Source: Bin87 sp965222895 (GTDB taxonomy: Bacteria > Chloroflexota > Dehalococcoidia > Lucifugimonadales > UBA3495). Taken from it: a stretch of DNA of 64,000 nt. Positions 27,776-36,881 of this stretch are shown one piece after another (within the stretch, counting starts at the first letter, position 1; each line of letters opens with the position of its first letter). Where the stretch lies: positions 1,054,001 through 1,118,000 of the forward strand of contig CBDCVB010000001.1 of the NCBI GenBank assembly GCA_965222895.1. The letters run 5' to 3'. The notes beneath the pieces were generated by a model. The model was not told where the DNA came from. It did not search any database and was given only the letters and a program-made list of their open reading frames with translations. The position numbers and the translations under genes were made by a program.

Positions 27776-28240
27776 TTAACGAGTCGTCGGGCAACTTCCG
27801 ATGTGTGCGGTCGTCATGCCCACGCCTGGGCGGAATGTTGGCACTATGCTGTCCTCGCGTGGACGGCCGTCATTACGAGGTGGTGCGGAGTTGGGGTTTT
27901 CGATGGCGCCGCAGATTATGCAGCGTACGGGGTGGTCCCAAATTGGTGGGTGGAGTCTGATCCATTCCAGTTCACGGGCTACTTCGGAAAGCCATTCATC
28001 ATCCAGTGCGCTGTGCGCTGGGAGAGGAGGAGCGCGTCCCTCGATGGCGAGCAGTAGGTCTAGTTCCTGTGCGGCGCGCGTTAGGCTGGGAGCGAAGTAG
28101 AACTCGGCAAGTACGTGGGTGCGTTCCGGGTGGTCGGGTAACTCGAATTCTTCGTCCTCGCGGGCGCTTAGTGCGTCAATGGCGTTCTTGGTGGCTTCCC
28201 AAGAATCCTGAAGCGCGGTGGCGCGGCTTGATTTGGTCAT
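27776..28240 (-). CDS. Hypothetical protein with a Cys pair
   Basis: About 154 residues from ATG 28240 (AAGGA about 12 bases upstream); a longer frame to 28318 is less likely. The N-terminal half is helical and acidic (ALQDSWEATKNAIDALSARE), and then comes HPVRCIICGAIENPN, half of a possible zinc ribbon. No family recognised. It is the first gene of the minus-strand run that includes hflK/hflC. The next 230 bases up to the IS hold no gene. Confidence 0.45.
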   Translation of the reverse strand: MTKSSRATALQDSWEATKNAIDALSAREDEEFELPDHPERTHVLAEFYFAPSLTRAAQELDLLLAIEGRAPPLPAHSALDDEWLSEVARELEWIRLHPPIWDHPVRCIICGAIENPNSAPPRNDGRPREDSIVPTFRPGVGMTTAHIGSCPTTR

Positions 28241-28480
28241 GCTGGTGCTGTCCTTGTCATTGTTGCAGGGTTGGGAGTGTGCTCCGGTTGCTTCAGCGAC
28301 AGCTGGGGCAGACGGCAATCAGGCGTTCTCTGCCGAAGCCTTGTTTGAATGTCAGGGGGCGCTGCGCCGCAGCAATCGCATCATGCAATACGAAACGATT
28401 GCACTCATACCCGGTACGTGAATCAGCACCCCCCAGACCACCTCAACGGCGCGGCAGGTTATTAGCATGTCCTACACGAC

Positions 28481-29934
28481 CTCGACTTTGTACAAAAGCT
28501 AGATAAATTATAAGAACAGGGTAAGCTCGACCAAATCACCACAAGAGGTCGAGTATGCCTACCCTGCCCGCAGTCATAGTAACCCTGCTGCTGCCCTTTG
28601 AGCACCTGTTTGACCCCAGGACCTGGCGCAAAGCCCAACTCCTGGCCATGGGAGCGATCCTGTCTCCCGGCAAACGCACCGTGTCCTCCGCCCTCAACAT
28701 CCTGGGGATTGGGCAGCACGGCGACTTCGCCGTCTATCACCACGTGCTCAACCGCGCCCGATGGTCGCCACTGCAACTGAGCCGGGCGCTGTTGCTGCTG
28801 GTGGCCGGGCGCCTTGGTTCATCCACCGAGCCGTTGGTGTTCGGCATTGACGAGACGGTGGAACGACGCTGGGGCCGGAAGATTGCGGCCAAGGGGCGGT
28901 ATCGGGATCCGGTGCGGTCCAAGGACGACCAGGTGGTGATGACCCCCGGATTGCAATGGGTGAGCCTGATGTTGCTGACGCGTATCGGATGGGCGGGTCG
29001 ATACTGGGCGCTGCCGTTTTTGACCGCGCTGGTGGTGTCGGCCCGCTACGACCGGCGCAAAGGCCGCCGGCACAAGACGGTAACCGACTACGCCCAGCAG
29101 ATGCTGGTCTGCCTGCGCCGTTGGCTGCCGGAGAGGGACCTGGTGGTGGTGGCCGATGGCGGCTACGCCAAGCGCGAGTTCCTGCGGCATTGCCAGAGTA
29201 TGTCAAAGCCGATTGTCGTCGTCACCAAACTGCGCAAGGACGCGTCCCTGTACCAGCCCGCGCCAGCGCGGCGGCCCGGCCAGATCGGGCGGCCCCGGGT
29301 GGTCGGCGCGCGACTGCCCAGTCCCACGGCGGTGCTGGACGATCCCGCTACACAATGGATTCCCTACCGCGCCACCGGTTCCGACGGCAGTACCGCCATG
29401 GTCGAGCTCGCTTCGGGCGTAGCGCTGTGGTACCACGGCGGGCCGCCGCGCCTTCCCATACGTTGGGTCGTCATCAGATACCTGGCGGAGCGCCGCGGGC
29501 CCTATGCTTTACTATGCACCGACACCGAGGCGGAACCCCTGCGGATACTGCAGTGGTATCTGCTGCGGTGGCAGGTCGAGGTGACCTTTGAGGAGCTGCG
29601 GGCTCACCTGGGCATGGAAACCCAGCGCCAGTGGTCGGAACGAGCCATCGCCCGAACCACCCCCGCGCTCTTTGGCCTGTTCAGCGTGGTGACGCTGGCC
29701 GCGGATATCCTGATCGAACAGCGTGGCGGCATGGCGCCGCGCACCGCGGCGTGGTATGACAAAACCAGCCCTTCCTTCGCCGACGCCATCGCCATGGTCA
29801 GACGACACCTCTGGGTGCAGCAGGGAACTTTTATGCCGTCCGAGCGCGAGCACGAATCGATAAAAGTCCCGCGCCTCTTGTACCACAGGATGCTCGACAC
29901 GCTAGCCTATGCCGCTTGATTGTACAAAGCCGAG
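28481..29934 (+). mobile_element. IS4-superfamily insertion sequence with intact 7-bp target duplication
   Basis: The ends CTCGACTTTGTACAA and, inverted, CTCGGCTTTGTACAA match at 14 of 15 positions. They are flanked by perfect direct repeats ACACGAC (28474-28480 and 29935-29941). A single intact transposase fills the element. Matching duplications indicate an undisturbed, comparatively recent insertion. Confidence 0.88.
28555..29919 (+). CDS. DDE transposase (IS4/IS701-like, DDE_5 type)
   Basis: 454 residues with probable catalytic acids in LVFGIDETVERRWGRK, LVVVADGGYAKREFL and RWQVEVTFEELRAHLGMETQ. The N-terminus LLLPFEHLFDPRTWRKAQLL and the segment GIGQHGDFAVYHHVLNRARW are typical of this group of transposases. 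The frame is complete and lies inside intact ends, so it is probably active. Family assignment beyond the DDE/IS4 superfamily is not certain. Confidence 0.85.
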   Translation: MPTLPAVIVTLLLPFEHLFDPRTWRKAQLLAMGAILSPGKRTVSSALNILGIGQHGDFAVYHHVLNRARWSPLQLSRALLLLVAGRLGSSTEPLVFGIDETVERRWGRKIAAKGRYRDPVRSKDDQVVMTPGLQWVSLMLLTRIGWAGRYWALPFLTALVVSARYDRRKGRRHKTVTDYAQQMLVCLRRWLPERDLVVVADGGYAKREFLRHCQSMSKPIVVVTKLRKDASLYQPAPARRPGQIGRPRVVGARLPSPTAVLDDPATQWIPYRATGSDGSTAMVELASGVALWYHGGPPRLPIRWVVIRYLAERRGPYALLCTDTEAEPLRILQWYLLRWQVEVTFEELRAHLGMETQRQWSERAIARTTPALFGLFSVVTLAADILIEQRGGMAPRTAAWYDKTSPSFADAIAMVRRHLWVQQGTFMPSEREHESIKVPRLLYHRMLDTLAYAA

Positions 29935-30097
29935 ACACGACGCTACGTAAAGGGAATGCCCGCAGCACTACATCGTCAGTCGTCGAATCATCCTGAGCCA
30001 GCCGGGCCGCACAACGATTCACTGGCCAAGGCAACAGCCCAAGTCGCCCCGAATTCGGCGTATCACAGATTACGGATTTCGTACCGACGCCGCCTAC

Positions 30098-30892
30098 TTG
30101 AACAATCCTACTATTGAAGGGTCGCTTGGGTACCGCTCGTACGCATACCGCGCCGTTGGCGGGGCGGGAGCAACATTGATCGACGCGGACGGAACGATTT
30201 CCATCGACGACTTGGCCTTGAGCACGGAGAATTCGTGCGATGACCAGGTCAGCTTATTGCCGCAACAGCGCCAATATCTCGACTTCCTGGCGGGCACAGA
30301 GCGGTACCATGTTTTCGAGGACCGGTTGGTGATCCTGACCCACACCGGCGACGCGCTGGTGTTTCAGCGAGAATCGACCTCTACCGAGGCTGGGCAGCCG
30401 GGTCCCGACTGGACGCGTGTGGAAGCTCCGGGCCGGAGTGACCAACAGGGGTTCTCTCTGTTGCTGCCGCCCGGGTGAGCCCTCAATGAGCTGCAGGATA
30501 TAGATTCATACGTCGGTGAAGTGACCGGCGACGGCGTGCGCCTGATGTTCGACTACGGGTGGTACTCCTGGGGTCTGAACCCAGAGGATGGACCGGAACA
30601 CGAATATCTGGTGTCATACGAAGACATCGGTGGTCTCAGGGCGAAGTTGTTGCTGCCCGTAAAATCGCCCAGTGGCGCCGCCGCAGACTATTCGCCAGCC
30701 ATTGGCGTGTATTTTCAGGATCTGGGCGGCGCCAGTTTCAACCTGATTGGGCGGGGCCTCACGCCAGACCAACAGCGTGTTGCCGTCGGCATCTCCGCAG
30801 CGTACGGGTATTGGAGTAGGCTCGCGGATGCCGGCCCTGCGGACAACCGAGTTTGTCTCCGAATATGTCAATCCAGCCAGGGTATACGTTAG
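30098..30892 (+). pseudogene. META-domain secreted protein with an in-frame TGA
   Basis: One frame with a stop at 30476-30478. Before it lies a META (HslJ-like) domain: DADGTISIDDLALSTENSCD, then QRQYLDFLAGTERYHVFEDR and LVILTHTGDALVFQRE. After it lies a second domain containing VTGDGVRLMFDYGWYSWGLN and YSPAIGVYFQDLGGASFNLI. No signal peptide precedes the TTG start, so the 5' end is probably missing as well. Its original role was probably an envelope lipoprotein. Confidence 0.6.
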
Positions 30893-30952
30893 ATCATCGT
30901 CACTCACCCTTTCGGGGCGTTCCAGAGCCGTAAGGGATCGACTGAGCGGAGC

Positions 30953-31631
30953 GTGTCAAAGTTGAACAGCAAGGTGAAAGCCTTTCTCATCATTGCTGTT
31001 GCGGTGGTCGTCGTGGCCGGTCTTTTCACGGTCTCCAGATGGTGGGGCTTGTCCGGCATTGTGGAGGATTGGTTCGTTCACGTGGAGGCAGAAACACTGG
31101 TGCGCTATTCCGAGCATATCGTCATCGCCCGGACGTGGACGAGACGATCTACGAAGTGGCTAACACGTCAACGGCTCACGTTGAATCCCCGACTTTATCC
31201 GTGGACGTTTACCGACGGTTCGAGGTGCTCGAAACACTGAAAGGCAGTTTCGCGCCGGGCGATGTCGCGTACGTGGCTTGGAACGTCGGGTATTACAAAA
31301 AAGGCAGGAAGATGAGGGTCCAAAATTCATACCCGAGGAGGAGATTTCCCTTTCGCCCGGCGAAGAATATGTCCTCTTTTTGAACCGTCGCCATGGGAGG
31401 CGGCCGGACTCCATGGATGTCAAGATTCGCGTTTGGAGAACGCCCGAGGGGTTGGAGGTGGCGCAGACTGACTCCGAGGGTAGGCTCACATTCCAAACCA
31501 CCCGGTATTACCAGGCCGCGCTGAATGACATGGGGCTAAAGCCCATTCAGGGTTCCGGCGGAGCACCCTTTGAGCTCACGGTGGCCGATATTAGAGCTCT
31601 GGTGGCCTCGCCGGCTAGCGACCAGCGGTAG
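30953..31631 (+). pseudogene. Membrane-anchored exported protein, two frameshifts
   Basis: Three frames join into one product. The first is a basic start with membrane segment KAFLIIAVAVVVVAGLF (30953 to about 31135). The second is ETIYEVANTSTAHVESPTLS...GSFAPGDVAYVAWN (to about 31300). The third is IPEEEISLSPGEEYVLFLNR...FELTVADIRALV (to 31631). The shifts fall near 31135 and at an A6 tract near 31300. The C-terminal part resembles exported proteins of unknown function. It follows the META gene. Confidence 0.6.
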
Positions 31632-31810
31632 ATGCTGGAAAAGGGTAGCGCGGCGCCATAGATGTAGGGTCATGTGATTCTGGCCGACTGGAGTTTCACG
31701 CGAGAAGTTCATGAGCACTCGTCAGGCGGAGCTATTGTGGCGACGGAAGACTGCTACACACGCCACGTGGTCGAGCAGCGCAGAGTTCCTGCCGGAATGT
31801 TGGCAGCATC

Positions 31811-32811
31811 TCACCGCATTGCGGCCGGGCACGCGGGTCTGCTGTCGGCGTTGCCGGCCATTACTGCGTAGTCGCCCACGCGGGCGTCGCCGTACACGTG
31901 GCCATCTCCGTTGACTTGGGCGTCGTTGAACACCCAGGCGTTGCCGTACACTTGGGCACTGCTGTGCACGCAGGCGTCGCCGCAGATCCGAGCCTTGCTG
32001 AAAACGGCGGCGTTGCCGGACACGTGAGTGTCTCCGGAGACCTTGGCGTCTTCGAAGACCCGTGCGTTGACGTAGATCTAGGCGTCGCCGTTGTGGTCCA
32101 AGTTCTGTTCCTGCTCAGCGTATCCGCCCACCGTGCCGGCGGGACCCCAAGAGCCGTCGCGAAGGGCGACGGTGCGACCGTCAGCGCGGATCTCGTACTT
32201 CTGCTTGATTTCCTGCCTGGCTCGGGCGTTTTGAGGCTGGGCTTGCCCCTATGGAGCAGTGTCGGTTGCCAGCCAGGCGTTGTGATGGGCTTCGGGTGAT
32301 TCGCCGTCCTGTTGTTGGGCCCACTGCTGAGGTGAGAGGATGCCGATGTTGGGTCGTACGGACGGCACCAGTCCGGATGTGGCGGCGGCGATGCTCGTCA
32401 GCCGAGGTTCCAGGCTGGCCTGTTGCCTGGGGTCGACGACGGTGAGTTCAAGGGAATCGCCCTGCGCGAAGCCGGCGGCCCGTGGGCCGGTTACGGCGAC
32501 TCGGTTGGGCAGCGGTGGGACAAGCTCGTTCAGCTACGTGCACGTAGCTGAACGAGCCACAGGAGTTCGGGCTGATGCAGGACGGGGCCAGGCCGGTGGC
32601 GTTGCCCGTCTGGGATAACCGTGAGGGCGGTGGTGTCAGGATTACGGCCCTGGTGGGCCGGGTTTGCGGCCACGCATCGCCCCGTTAGCCGGATGAATTT
32701 TTCGGCGGGGTTGTGGTTGACGGCGTCCTGAACGGTGCGTCTTTTGGATTTCGGGAACCGCTGAACGTGTTCGATGATGTGGTCGATGCCGGCGGCGCCG
32801 TTCCGCATCAA
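31811..32811 (-). pseudogene. Winged-helix plus hexapeptide-repeat protein, decayed
   Basis: From 32811: GIDHIIEHVQRFPKSKRRTV and AEKFIRLTGRC (winged-helix-like), then PELLWLVQL. A 34-bp palindrome shifts the frame, and the next part is RVAVTGPRAAGF...IGILSPQQWAQQ. TAG codons at 32249-32251 and 32078-32080 interrupt the continuing frame. The C-terminus is a left-handed beta-helix of units like VSGNAAVF, ICGDACVH, VYGNAWVF, VYGDARVG. The ELLWL...RVAVTG...EEW-like part is paralogous to ELHWL...RVAITG...EEW at 32875-33240. Function is unknown. Confidence 0.5.
32524..32557. repeat. 34-bp perfect palindrome
   Basis: GCTCGTTCAGCTACGTG is followed immediately by its exact reverse complement. It lies inside the decayed winged-helix/hexapeptide gene, exactly where the reading frame changes. 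Confidence 0.95.
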
Positions 32812-32874
32812 AGAGTGATCCTAAACTGGACTGTGGTGACGACAAGTCTTCGTTCAGGGGAGGTTGGGATGTCG

Positions 32875-34364
32875 TCAGAGGTCGTGGTAAGGCTTGGGCG
32901 TGTTGCCTTGGTAAATGTTGGTCCATTCTTCGTGTGAAATCGTGATGAATGTTGGCCGGACGGTTGGCGCTTCCCGGCTGGTGCGTTCAGCCGCTTGGGT
33001 GATGACCTGTTGGAGCAGGGGATGAGGCTCTCCGTTGACGACGATGGTTACTTCCATCGGAACTCGGGGGGATGCTGCACTGGCGGCGCGGGATCCGGTG
33101 ATTGCAACTCTGAGCAAGCCGAGGTCTGCGAGGTGTGGGACGTATTGATTGAGCCAGTGGAGCTCTGAGACGAAGATTGCGGCTACCTGGGGGCCGGGGT
33201 CAGGCTCGGGATCAGGGACGATGTTGATGGGTTGCCTGGGTGGTCGTCGTTGCCGACTGGGAAGGGGAGAGCGGCTACACGGCGGTCTTGCAGACGCAGG
33301 AAGCGTCTGTTGAGGTCGTCGCCGGTGCGGCCGGTAGCGATGTTGCCGTGGGGTATGTTCCTTCCGAACGTCTCTCTAATTTCCTGGTTTGACATTGGCC
33401 CGTGCTGGGTAAGGTATTGGTGGATTCGTTGGGGCACGGTGCGGGGAGTCGGTCTTTCGGGGGTAGGCTCAGTCGTTTCGGGCCATTCGCTGAGGCGGTA
33501 TGTGGTGGGGCCGTTCCAGTCCAGCAGGTCGGATCGGATAATGGCGTCCTGTATTTAGTGCTGGCCGATGCGGTTCGACCGGCGGGTGCGGCGCAAGGTC
33601 CTGTTGACCTCGTGGGTGAGGTCTAGTAGATGGAGGGGCCGCCCCTCGCGGCGGAGCACACGGATGGCGGTGTTGTGGACAAGGCGTTCGGTGGTCAGGA
33701 ACCGGCGCCAGGGTTGATCGGGGTTGTAATGTCCTTCGGAATCGGGAAGGATTCTCGCGTGTTGGTTGATGCACTGCTCCACGTCAAGGTGGGGATGGTC
33801 GGCGATGATTTCATCCCAGGGCGGGATGCCCCGGAGGATTTCGTCAATGGTCTGTGGATTGTCCGACTTGGTCATCTGGTTGGCTATGTCGGCCACCAGG
33901 GCTTGCAGGTCAAGGTTAGGCAGGCTGTCGGGCGGCGGGTAGGCGTAGCCGGCGGCGCGGATGGCGGGTAGGTGCTCCGGGTGGGCCAAGCCGAGGCGGA
34001 TCAGGGTTTCGAGTGTGTCCTCCGTATAGGAGCGTCTGCGGCCGGAGCGGTTGGTGATGGTGGCGGCGGCGATGGCGGCGTTGGCGCGTTGGGAGATGTT
34101 CTCAAGGGGCGCGTCCAGGATTTTGTCGGCTTGGAGCAGCATGGCTTTGATGATCGCGAATTCGTCGCTGATGTCCCTGGCAGTGCCGCTAGATCGGTGG
34201 GCGAGTTCCGGGTCGCTGAGGGGAGCAGTTTCGGCCGTGCCGAGCTTTCCCCTCAGCGTGGCTGGGTAGCTGGTCGCGTCCAGGGTTTGCCGGATCACGT
34301 TCTGCGCGGCGCTCAAGAGGTCGGCAGTGACGATGGCCTGTGTCGTCTCACGGGTTTCGGGCAT
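32875..34364 (-). pseudogene. Multi-module winged-helix (HARE-HTH-like) protein, decayed
   Basis: Start MPETRETTQAIVTADLL at 34364 with AGGA 9 bases upstream. The first part is a helical N-terminal region. A winged-helix-like module, HNTAIRVLRREGRPLHLLDL...YRLSEWP, follows and is cut by TAA 33555-33557. A second module reads VPQRIHQYLTQHGPMSNQEI. A frameshift near 33240 then leads into VAAIFVSELHWLNQYVPHLA, LLRVAITGSRAA and ITISHEEWTNIYQG. The modular wHTH layout suggests a DNA-binding or phage-type regulator, but no named family fits. The start of the downstream paralogous gene lies 63 bases on. Confidence 0.5.
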
Positions 34365-34504
34365 AGGGTGCTGTCCTGTAGAGAGGCAGTGTTCGGAAAA
34401 GCAAAAGCCGCCTAGTAATGTAGGATTGTTCAAGTAGGGGATGCGAGTACGGATTACGTACTGGATTATGAATTTATGCGTTTTTACGATCAACCCTCTT
34501 GCGA

Positions 34505-34897
34505 TTATCGTGTTGCTACGGTCCAGCGACTGCCGGGGGCAACTATTCTGGCCGGCTCCGGTTTCGCTGATACCTCTGGATGCCCCTCGAATCTGATCTT
34601 GACTCTTGGACGTTTTAGTCCCAGGGTGGCGCGCCCGGTGTAGGTCTGGCCGCTGTGATGCTTGATGCGAGCTATGTCTCCGGATCTTATGCCCTTGATG
34701 CGGCGTGGGCTGGCGCTGTGCGCGGGTGGGGTTGTGTAACCCTGGATTTCCCTTGGTAGCCGACTGTAGCTTGGGAACTCTCTGCTGTACGGTGTGCCGG
34801 CGTCGTTGCAGTTGATGGACTGCCTTTTGTGCCGGCGTTGCCGGCGCAGTACGGTGATGGGGCCGGAGTGGTTGTTCACTGCGGTGGGTAGATCCAA
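34505..34897 (-). pseudogene. IscB-like C-terminal fragment
   Basis: SGPITVLRRQRRHKRQSI, DAGTPYSRE, RLPREIQGYTTPPAH and GIRSGDIARIKHHSGQTYTG align with the fragment at 37595-38165 (TGPIAINAKGRGNRQRI, QYGTPKGAG, RLPKHVQKRTPTPAH, GVATGDYVRFVHQG). They correspond to the C-terminal PI-like end of IscB. RuvC and HNH parts are missing. It abuts a TnpB N-terminal relic, so the two ends of different nuclease genes are joined. Confidence 0.5.
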
Positions 34898-35150
34898 GCA
34901 GGCGGCTGGCGCGGCAGAAGCGGTGGGTGGCTACGCAAAGGTTGTAGACAAATTTGGTGATGCCAATGGCGCGTCGGCAGTAATAGTCCTGCTGGATGGT
35001 AAGGTGGATAGGGATGGAATAGCCGGCAGGCATCCAGCCGTCGGGGCAGGATGAACGGTTGCGCTTGTTACGCTTTGGGTTGGGGTAAGTCATGATGCAT
35101 GGTTATGGGTTCCACTGTTCTCTATTAGTTTGTCAACAGGCCCTAGGAAA
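34898..35150 (-). pseudogene. TnpB 5' end and element terminus
   Basis: 35093 to about 34910 encodes KRNKRNRSSCPDGWMPAGYS and QQDYYCRRAIGITKFVYNLC, closely matching the N-terminus of the 17695-18971 TnpB. It then breaks into unrelated sequence. Outside the ATG lies the same terminus, CTAGGGCCTGTTGACAAACT. This frame is accidentally open through to 33555, giving a spurious 512-residue fusion. Confidence 0.7.
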
Positions 35151-35257
35151 TTTCGCTACTGATAAGCGGCGCGAGTTCGTGCGTACAACGCTGGTCCGCC
35201 CGAGGGCGGGGTTTGTTGCGTTTGTTAACCCCGCAGGGCTCCGATGGTACACCCAGG

Positions 35258-35446
35258 CTAATGTATCCTGCCCTGGTAAGCGTGTTCGAGCCGGCGGTAG
35301 CCGCGCTTCGTGGTGGTGGCGCGGTACTGGAGGGTAGTGGGTTTTAGCTTGGTATCCGGCATGGTGATAACTCACTCTACCGCATTCTTGGAGTAGCGAA
35401 AGCGTCTGGTTTTCCCTGGTGGTACACTTGGTCTAAATGTTTCCAT
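35258..35446 (-). other. Micro-ORF pair, copy 1
   Basis: ATG 35446 opens METFRPSVPPGKTRRFRYSK then NAVE-stop (24 residues). Ten bases later ATG 35362 opens MPDTKLKPTTLQYRATTTKR and stops at 35258 (34 residues). The RFRY and MPDTKxKPTT segments recur in the same order at 36296-36587. Whether they are expressed is unknown. It lies directly downstream of the Uma2 gene. Confidence 0.3.
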
Positions 35447-35450
35447 GCCG

Positions 35451-36170
35451 TCAGCTGTTGCGTAGCCGTCGGAGTTCTGCCTCCAGTTCCTGATTGCGGG
35501 CTTCTGCTGCGTTGGCGCGTGTCCTTTCCGCGTTGGCGCGTGCTCTCTCGTCGTCCAGGGTGACGATGTGTTGTCCCGTGGCTGGGTCATACCAGAGCAG
35601 GTGTCCGTTCTCCCACCGCAGGTCCAGGTTGAGTACTGCGCTATAACCTCGCCGTATTCTGCCTGGCAGATCCTCAATCACTATGGGCTGGTACTCCTCG
35701 TTTACCAACTGGTCGCCAGCTAACTGTGTGCCGTGGAACTGGCCGGTCTCGTCAAATCGCCAGTACTCTGGTATGCCCAGTTTGGCGTAGTCTTCCCGCT
35801 TCTCTAGCACGTCAATCCGACCGGTGGCCCGAGAGGCTATCTCCAGTACTAAGTCCGGGGGTTTGCCCTGCTCAGAGATAATGTAGCCATTGCGGCGGTA
35901 GTACGCTGCGGGGTCCACCCCAAAGGCGACCAGGAGGTCTGGATAGCGTACGTCAGCCATGCTCTGAACCGGTGTGGCGCTGATGTAGTGCTCCCCTGCG
36001 ACTAAGGTTGTTCCGCGATTGCCGAGGTGGTGGGCGAGCAAATAAACGTTGCCGTTCGCGGCCAAGTGGTCGAAGCTGGTCATATCGTCGGGCTCACGTT
36101 CCGGTGGGTCTGGAAACCGGAAGTCGTCTGGCGCTTGGGTCGTGGTAATGCTGGGATTGGTGGTGGTCAT
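35451..36170 (-). CDS. Uma2-family (DUF820) PD-(D/E)xK nuclease-like protein
   Basis: 239 residues from ATG 36170, with GGAGG 6 bases upstream. The Uma2 core is present: VRYPDLLVAFG (Asp), then DLVLEIASRATGRIDVLEKR (ExxS with downstream basic residues) and DYAKLGIPEYWRFD. A short C-terminal coiled coil, RANAERTRANAAEARNQELE, follows. Uma2 proteins are abundant in Chloroflexota and Cyanobacteria. The nuclease fold is established for the family, but its biological role is not. Confidence 0.88.
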   Translation of the reverse strand: MTTTNPSITTTQAPDDFRFPDPPEREPDDMTSFDHLAANGNVYLLAHHLGNRGTTLVAGEHYISATPVQSMADVRYPDLLVAFGVDPAAYYRRNGYIISEQGKPPDLVLEIASRATGRIDVLEKREDYAKLGIPEYWRFDETGQFHGTQLAGDQLVNEEYQPIVIEDLPGRIRRGYSAVLNLDLRWENGHLLWYDPATGQHIVTLDDERARANAERTRANAAEARNQELEAELRRLRNS

Positions 36171-36295
36171 GCTGGACCTCCGGGGTTGTCGCATTGGCCG
36201 GGTTTTGCTCGAACGGGGCGGTGCAGCCGATTATACCGGCGGCGCTCCGGCTTTGGTAGCGTGGTAAGCAAAGCTCGCGGTGATTTCGCTGCTCC

Positions 36296-36587
36296 TCAAT
36301 CTACGCTACCGCCATCGCTGATCTGAAAGAGCCGGCGGCGCTTGCGGGGCCGGTGTGGCATGGTACGGCGGTGTGGGCGGACGGTCTCGTTGCTTTGGCT
36401 CCTCACTGTTGATGATAGCTCGTGTAATGCATTCCAGTCGCTCGGCGCGGCTTTGCTTGATCCGTTGATTGGATTTCCAGGCCTGTCTGCCGCCAGATGG
36501 GTGGTGGGTTTTGCCTTGGTATCCGGCATGGAATATTTACCCGTCCTGATTCGCGTAGTAGCGAAATCGGCTCCGTTTTATGGTCAT
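36296..36587 (-). other. Micro-ORF pair, copy 2
   Basis: ATG 36587 opens MTIKRSRFRYYANQDG-stop (16 residues). Seven bases later ATG 36529 opens MPDTKAKPTTHLAADRPGNP, running 77 residues to 36296. The arrangement matches copy 1 at 35258-35446. The second frame overlaps the end of the hypothetical gene at 36403-36768. Confidence 0.3.
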
Positions 36588-36768
36588 TTATCCAGAGCGG
36601 AACCGGTGGGTCTGAATCCAGCCGCCGGTCGGCCCAAATGAGTACATCCACCGCGTTGCGGAGGTGTGGGTGTTGGTCCGGTGCTGCGGTGGTGCTGCCC
36701 AACACGGTGGGGCCGATGGCAATCCAGTTCTCGTCGTTGATGGGGATGTACCCGAGTTTTGGCTGCAT
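36403..36768 (-). CDS. Hypothetical protein
   Basis: 121 residues; GGAGG lies 9 bases before ATG 36768, which supports the start. The N-terminal two-thirds (LGYIPINDENWIAIGPTVLG, NAVDVLIWADRRLDSDPPVP) looks like a compact domain. The C-terminal third overlaps the micro-ORF pair in other frames and may be out of frame. No family recognised. It lies between the Panacea and Uma2 genes. Confidence 0.4.
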   Translation of the reverse strand: MQPKLGYIPINDENWIAIGPTVLGSTTAAPDQHPHLRNAVDVLIWADRRLDSDPPVPLWINDHKTEPISLLRESGRVNIPCRIPRQNPPPIWRQTGLEIQSTDQAKPRRATGMHYTSYHQQ

Positions 36769-36881
36769 ATTGGTCTGCCTCCGCCCTGTTGTGCTGTCCG
36801 CGATGTGGAGATTCTACTACGCTTCGGGAGGTTCTCCCGACAGGTACGCTGACGGCGGGCTTTGGAGGTGCGGTCACCGCG

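Noticed and set aside
33555..35093. Single 512-residue protein starting like TnpB and ending in winged-helix sequence
   Set aside because: Two unrelated pieces happen to be in phase. The second has its own start and ribosome site at 34364, and the first matches TnpB only for about 60 residues.
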